Assembly (NCBI GenBank): GCA_049975385.1
Contig: JBNGDO010000183.1
Location: 1-8,906, forward strand
Direction: 5' to 3'
DNA length: 8,906 bases
From: DSWT01 sp049975385
Lineage (GTDB): Bacteria; Chloroflexota; Anaerolineae; B4-G1; SLSP01
The position numbers were made by a program, and so were the translations under genes. How positions within the stretch are numbered: position 1 is the first letter of the stretch; each line of letters starts with the position of its first letter. Positions 5,967-8,906 of this stretch are shown piece after piece. The notes under the pieces were generated by a model. It did no database searches. It saw only the letters and a list, made by a program, of their open reading frames with translations, and was not told where the DNA came from.

Positions 5967-7229
5967 TCAGGCAATCTGCTGTCGAATTGCGTCGTTAAGG
6001 GCATTCAGGGGGACGGCCTCTTGCTTGCCGAGTACGAGGTTGCGCAGCGTGACTGTCCCTTGCGCGATTTCATCCTCGCCGATGATGAGGGCGAAGCGCG
6101 CATCACGTTTGTCGGCCTGGCGCAGTTGCGACCGGAGGCTACCGCCCATCGCTATCTGCGCACCGATGCCGGTCCGGTGGAGCCGTGTCAGCAGCCGGAC
6201 GGCGTGCGCCCGCGCCGTATCGCCCAGGTAGACGATAAACACGGGCGGCGATGGCGGAATGGGTACAGAGATATTCTGCGCCTTCATCAGCAAGACGGCG
6301 CGTTCAATACCTGCCGCGAAGCCGACGCCGGGTGTTGGTGGCCCGCCAAGCAGTTCGACCAGGCCGTCATAGCGCCCACCGCCGCAGATCGCGCTCTGCG
6401 CGCCGATGCCTTCGCCCCACACCTCGAAGACGGTCTTGGTGTAGTAATCCAGACCGCGCACCAGCCGGTGGTTGAGGGTATATGGCTTGTCCAGATCATC
6501 CAGATACGCGCGCAGGTCGGCGAAGTGGGCGGCGCAATCGTCGCAGACGTGATCGATCATCTTCGGCGCGCCTGCGATCACCGGTTGGCATTGCTCCCGC
6601 TTGCAATCCAGCACGCGTAGCGGATTCTTTTCGATGCGCAGTTTGCAATCGTCGCAAATCTGGCTGTAATGCGCGTTGTAGTATTCTCGCAGACGTTCGA
6701 CGTACCCCGGGCGACACACAGGACAGCCGGTGGTATTCAACTGGAACGAGATGTCGGTGAATTGCAGTCTGGCGTAAATGTCCCAGGCGATCAGCATAAT
6801 TTCCAGGTCGGCTAGAGGGTTTTGCTCGCCGATGATCTCGGCGTTAAACTGGTGCAACTGGCGATATCGCCCAGCCTGGGGGCGTTCATAGCGAAAGACC
6901 GGCCCGGTGCTGTACAGCTTGACCGGTTGAGAGAGTACGTGCATGCCATTTTCGATGTAGGCGCGCATCACGCCCGCAGTGAATTCGGGGCGCAAAGTGA
7001 TGTCGTTGTTGCCTTTGTCTTTGAAAGAGTACATCTCTTTGTCGACAATGTCCGTTCCCGCGCCGACGCCACGCGCAAAGACCTCGGTTGTCTCGAAGAT
7101 AGGGACGTCGATGCGCGCAAAGCCATATTCGCGGGCAACAGTTGCCACACATGCCAGGACATGTTCCCAATAAGGTTGATCCTCCGGGAGAATATCCTGC
7201 GTGCCGGTTGGCCGGGTGAATTTTGCCAT
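5967..7229 (-). CDS. hisS: Histidyl-tRNA synthetase
   Basis: This cytoplasmic class II aminoacyl-tRNA synthetase charges tRNA-His. The 420 residues carry GTQDILPED near the N-terminus, class II motif 2 with FRYERPQAGRYRQLHQFNAE at 112-131, the histidine-binding LVRGLDYYTKT at 256-266, and motif 3 around PGVGFAAGIER. A C-terminal anticodon-binding domain (VFIVYLGD onward) completes it. In the insertion domain, cysteine pairs C169/C172, C192/C195, C209/C214 and C229/C232 suggest a zinc-stabilised variant, which several bacterial HisRS also show. ATG 7229 has GAGGT five nt upstream. It is the first gene of the minus-strand row, with a consensus-like promoter about 120 nt upstream. No T-box element was found in the leader. 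Confidence 0.97.
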   Translation of the reverse strand: MAKFTRPTGTQDILPEDQPYWEHVLACVATVAREYGFARIDVPIFETTEVFARGVGAGTDIVDKEMYSFKDKGNNDITLRPEFTAGVMRAYIENGMHVLSQPVKLYSTGPVFRYERPQAGRYRQLHQFNAEIIGEQNPLADLEIMLIAWDIYARLQFTDISFQLNTTGCPVCRPGYVERLREYYNAHYSQICDDCKLRIEKNPLRVLDCKREQCQPVIAGAPKMIDHVCDDCAAHFADLRAYLDDLDKPYTLNHRLVRGLDYYTKTVFEVWGEGIGAQSAICGGGRYDGLVELLGGPPTPGVGFAAGIERAVLLMKAQNISVPIPPSPPVFIVYLGDTARAHAVRLLTRLHRTGIGAQIAMGGSLRSQLRQADKRDARFALIIGEDEIAQGTVTLRNLVLGKQEAVPLNALNDAIRQQIA

Positions 7230-7346
7230 CGGTGACCTCGCTTAATACGACTGACTCGAACATATCTTGTTAAACTTTCTATGCCTATAAGCATTGATAT
7301 TGCTTTATTTTTTTTCATGTTCAGGTCAGTCATGATACTGGAGCTG

Positions 7347-7374
7347 ATTATAGGACATAAGACAAAGATGACAA
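7347..7374 (-). promoter_or_regulatory. Promoter for hisS
   Basis: On the minus strand, TTGTCA (7374-7369, five of six to consensus) is separated by 16 bp from a perfect TATAAT (7352-7347). The predicted start is near 7340, giving a leader of about 110 nt before hisS. That leader contains a 7-bp inverted repeat (GTCAGTC at 7325-7331, GACTGAC at 7249-7255), which is short and may be chance. Confidence 0.65.
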
Positions 7375-7381
7375 GTTCTCA

Positions 7382-7402
7382 TGCGTAACGTGTGATCACG
7401 CA
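7382..7402. promoter_or_regulatory. Possible operator between the divergent promoters
   Basis: An 8-bp perfect palindrome GTGATCAC (7392-7399) lies inside a looser inverted repeat TGCGT (7382-7386) and ACGCA (7398-7402). It sits in the 37-bp gap between the two -35 elements, the place expected for a regulator acting on both. No regulator gene is seen in the window. Confidence 0.25.
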
Positions 7403-7407
7403 CCCTC

Positions 7408-7428
7408 ACGTTTTACGTTTTGCGTTTA
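7408..7428. repeat. Heptamer tract overlapping the -35 of the DRTGG promoter
   Basis: Three adjacent 7-bp units read ACGTTTT, ACGTTTT, GCGTTTA. The tract covers the -35 hexamer and most of the spacer of the downstream promoter. A related GCGTAACGTG stands in inverted orientation at 7383-7392. Confidence 0.5.
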
Positions 7429-7439
7429 CGCAGTATAAT
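7412..7439 (+). promoter_or_regulatory. Promoter for the DRTGG/CBS-ATPase operon
   Basis: TTTACG (7412-7417, four of six) is followed after 16 bp by a perfect TATAAT (7434-7439). The predicted start near 7446 leaves a 5' leader of about 54 nt ahead of the ATG at 7500. Confidence 0.65.
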
Positions 7440-7499
7440 CCGCGTTGGTAAATTGTGGAACACACAGCCTATAGATGAAGAAAAAGGAACGGAGAGTCT

Positions 7500-7865
7500 A
7501 TGAATCTGAAAAAAATTATTGACGTCGTTGACGGGGAATTGTTGGTTGATGTGCCCATCGACATCGATATTCATAGTGCGTGCTGCTCGGATTTAATGAG
7601 CGATGTGTTGATGTTCGTCAAACCCAAAATGTTGTTGATCACCGGTTTGACGAATCCGCAAGCCGTGCGCACGGCGGATATGGCCGAAGCGCCGATTCTC
7701 GTCTTTGTGCGCGGGAAGCATCCTTCGCCGGAAACGCTGGCACTCGCCGAGGAGTTAGGGATCGCGGTGGTCTTATCGGCCTACACAATGTTCGAGACCG
7801 CCGGTTTGCTCTTTGGGGCCGGTTTGCGTGGACTTGGTAAACTGCCCATCGTCCATCAACGATGA
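7500..7865 (+). CDS. Stand-alone DRTGG-domain protein
   Basis: The 121-residue protein matches the DRTGG fold over nearly its whole length. A leading helix-strand segment (MNLKKIIDVVDGELL) is followed by CCSDLMSDVL at 28-37, LLITGLTNPQAVRTADMAEA at 45-64, and an alternating strand-helix region to about 110. The domain is known from phosphotransacetylases and from some CBS-containing enzymes, where it is thought regulatory. Stand-alone copies occur beside anti-sigma-type ATPases and near hydrogenase or NADH-dehydrogenase-like genes in anaerobes, as I recall. It has no signal peptide or membrane helix. ATG 7500 is preceded by GGAG five nt away. Its stop overlaps the next start as ATGA, so translation of the pair is coupled. 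Ligand and partner are unknown. Confidence 0.85.
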   Translation: MNLKKIIDVVDGELLVDVPIDIDIHSACCSDLMSDVLMFVKPKMLLITGLTNPQAVRTADMAEAPILVFVRGKHPSPETLALAEELGIAVVLSAYTMFETAGLLFGAGLRGLGKLPIVHQR

Positions 7866-8839
7866 AAAATCGTTTCACGCTTCTTAGTCTCCTGGGAGGA
7901 GACGGCGGCCTCGGTAAAGTTCACGAACTGATCCGGGAGATACGGGTTTCACGGGTGATGACGACCACGCTATTTACGGTCGCCCCAGATGACCTGATGA
8001 GCGAATTGAAAGAATTGATGCGCGAGCATTACATTTCGGGTGTCCCGGTGGTCGAAGATGGTGCGCTGGCTGGCATTGTGAGCATCGAGGACCTGATCCA
8101 CGCGCTGGAAAACGGCAAGCTGGACAGCCCGGTACGCGATTTTATGACCAGTGGTGAGTTGATCGTCGCCCGCGCCAATGAGCCGGTCATGGAGGCCGTG
8201 CGGCGCTTCGAGGTCACGAAAATTGGGCGGATGCCGGTGCTGGATACGCAGGATAATCTGGTCGGCATCATCACCCGTGGCGATATTATCGAGGCGCTGC
8301 TTGCCGCCCTTCAAGAAGTCTACAGCGAGGCCGAGCGTATCCAGCACGATCCTAAATATTTCTTCGAGGCGCTGGAATCCGATTCCACGAGCCTGGTTTT
8401 GCGCTATAACGTGAAACACCGCGATTTTGCGCGCGGTGGGGACGCGTCGGCCAAGATCAAGCAGGCCCTCTTGCGAATCGGCGCTTCGCCCATTCTGGCG
8501 CGGCGGGTCGCTATCGCCACCTACGAGGCTGAAGTCAACCTCATTATTCACACGGACAATGGCGGGACCATTACCGCCGACATCAAGCCTTATGAGATCA
8601 GCATTCTGGCCGAAGATCGTGGCCCTGGCATCGCGGATGTGGAATTGGCGCGCCAACCGGGCTATTCCACCGCCACGGCGGAAGTGCGCGAGATGGGTTT
8701 TGGCGCCGGTATGGGACTGACAAACATCAAGCGCTGCACCGATGATATGAGCATCTGGTCGGCGCTGGGCATCGGCACGCGCTTGCAGATGATCTTCCGG
8801 GTTTCGCCCGAAGAAGCCAAGCGCACTGGGACCGGATAA
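7862..8839 (+). CDS. Two CBS domains fused to a SpoIIAB/RsbW-like GHKL ATPase
   Basis: The 325 residues are cytoplasmic. CBS1 (about 31-83) contains VMTTTLFTVAPDD and GIVSIEDLI. CBS2 (about 91-148) contains VRDFMTSGELIV and GIITRGDII. CBS pairs usually bind adenine nucleotides. After a linker, a GHKL ATPase domain spans about 175-313. Its N box is EAEVNLIIH (222-230), close to the SpoIIAB EAVTNAIIH. The G1 box is EDRGPGI (251-257) followed by ELARQPGYST, and the G2 box is GFGAGMGLTNIK (279-290) followed by a GIGT turn. Family members are anti-sigma factors and Ser kinases of anti-anti-sigma proteins; I infer nucleotide-gated switching here. No STAS partner or sigma factor is in the window. 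The start overlaps the upstream stop (ATGA) and lacks its own ribosome-binding site, so it relies on coupling. Confidence 0.88.
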   Translation: MKNRFTLLSLLGGDGGLGKVHELIREIRVSRVMTTTLFTVAPDDLMSELKELMREHYISGVPVVEDGALAGIVSIEDLIHALENGKLDSPVRDFMTSGELIVARANEPVMEAVRRFEVTKIGRMPVLDTQDNLVGIITRGDIIEALLAALQEVYSEAERIQHDPKYFFEALESDSTSLVLRYNVKHRDFARGGDASAKIKQALLRIGASPILARRVAIATYEAEVNLIIHTDNGGTITADIKPYEISILAEDRGPGIADVELARQPGYSTATAEVREMGFGAGMGLTNIKRCTDDMSIWSALGIGTRLQMIFRVSPEEAKRTGTG

Positions 8840-8840
8840 T

Positions 8841-8906
8841 TTCTACCACGAATGCCAGCATTCGCCGAATCTTCACGAATCCACGCAAAGCGAAGAGGGC
8901 GAAGTG
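8841..8906. other. Non-coding 3' flank with CGAAT repeats
   Basis: The 66 bases after the CBS-ATPase stop hold no clear gene start and no terminator hairpin with a T-run. CGAAT recurs at 8849-8853, 8866-8870 and 8876-8880, with ATTCG in opposite orientation at 8860-8864. This degenerate short-repeat style resembles the other intergenic repeats of the window. Confidence 0.4.

Noticed and set aside
5955..6620. 221-codon plus-strand open frame within hisS
   Set aside because: Antisense to the conserved hisS core; no domain is recognisable.
7287..7318. AT-rich hairpin (ATAAGCA/TGCTTTAT) followed by a T8 run on the plus strand
   Set aside because: It resembles a terminator, but no plus-strand gene lies upstream, the stem is weak and bulged, and AT-rich intergenic sequence makes this likely by chance.
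7229..7333. Upstream open frame in the hisS leader as a His leader peptide or T-box
   Set aside because: The frame starting at 7333 has no run of His codons and no Shine-Dalgarno, and runs out of frame into hisS. No T-box-like AGGGTGG sequence is present.
7970..8656. 228-codon minus-strand open frame opposite the CBS-ATPase gene
   Set aside because: The plus-strand frame encodes complete CBS and GHKL motifs; the antisense frame shows none and has no promoter or ribosome-binding site.

Overview
The window is GC-rich bacterial chromosome, densely coded, with nine complete protein genes. The gene set suggests a member of the Chloroflexota (Anaerolineae-like): a MiaB with a GQIVDRYG motif, a Cys-rich B-box-like membrane protein, and a stand-alone DRTGG protein next to a CBS/anti-sigma-type ATPase. 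This assignment is inference from remembered protein families and repeat style; no rRNA or tRNA is present to confirm it.

Seven genes lie on the minus strand, in transcriptional order: hisS (histidyl-tRNA synthetase), NAD kinase, a zinc-finger-like four-helix membrane protein, a GT-B family 4 glycosyltransferase, a class I SAM methyltransferase, a single-pass membrane protein with a Pro-rich linker, and miaB (tRNA ms2i6A methylthiotransferase). A strong promoter (TTGTCA-16-TATAAT) precedes hisS. An intrinsic terminator lies after the membrane protein gene and just before miaB. A second candidate promoter places its predicted start exactly on the methyltransferase ATG, which suggests a leaderless transcript. 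A few codons of a further minus-strand frame may start 19 nt after miaB and run off the left edge.

Across a 270-bp AT-rich divergent intergenic region, two genes run on the plus strand from a consensus -10 promoter. They encode a small DRTGG-domain protein and, overlapping by ATGA, a two-CBS-domain protein fused to a SpoIIAB/RsbW-like GHKL ATPase. They look like a nucleotide-responsive regulatory pair whose targets may lie beyond the right edge.

The accessory signal here is the repeats, not a defence or mobile gene system. Two copies of one cloverleaf-like palindromic repeat, in opposite orientation, bracket the zinc-finger membrane gene and the glycosyltransferase. One copy encodes the glycosyltransferase's last ten residues and stop codon; the other sits where it can supply ribosome-binding sequence to the next gene. 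A heptanucleotide tract is carried in frame inside the glycosyltransferase, another heptamer tract overlaps the -35 of the DRTGG promoter, and a small MITE-like inverted repeat follows the Pro-rich membrane protein. No CRISPR array, transposase, RNA gene or intact mobile element was seen, and no gene-free stretch exceeds 300 bp. I did not find a convincing undescribed multi-gene system.
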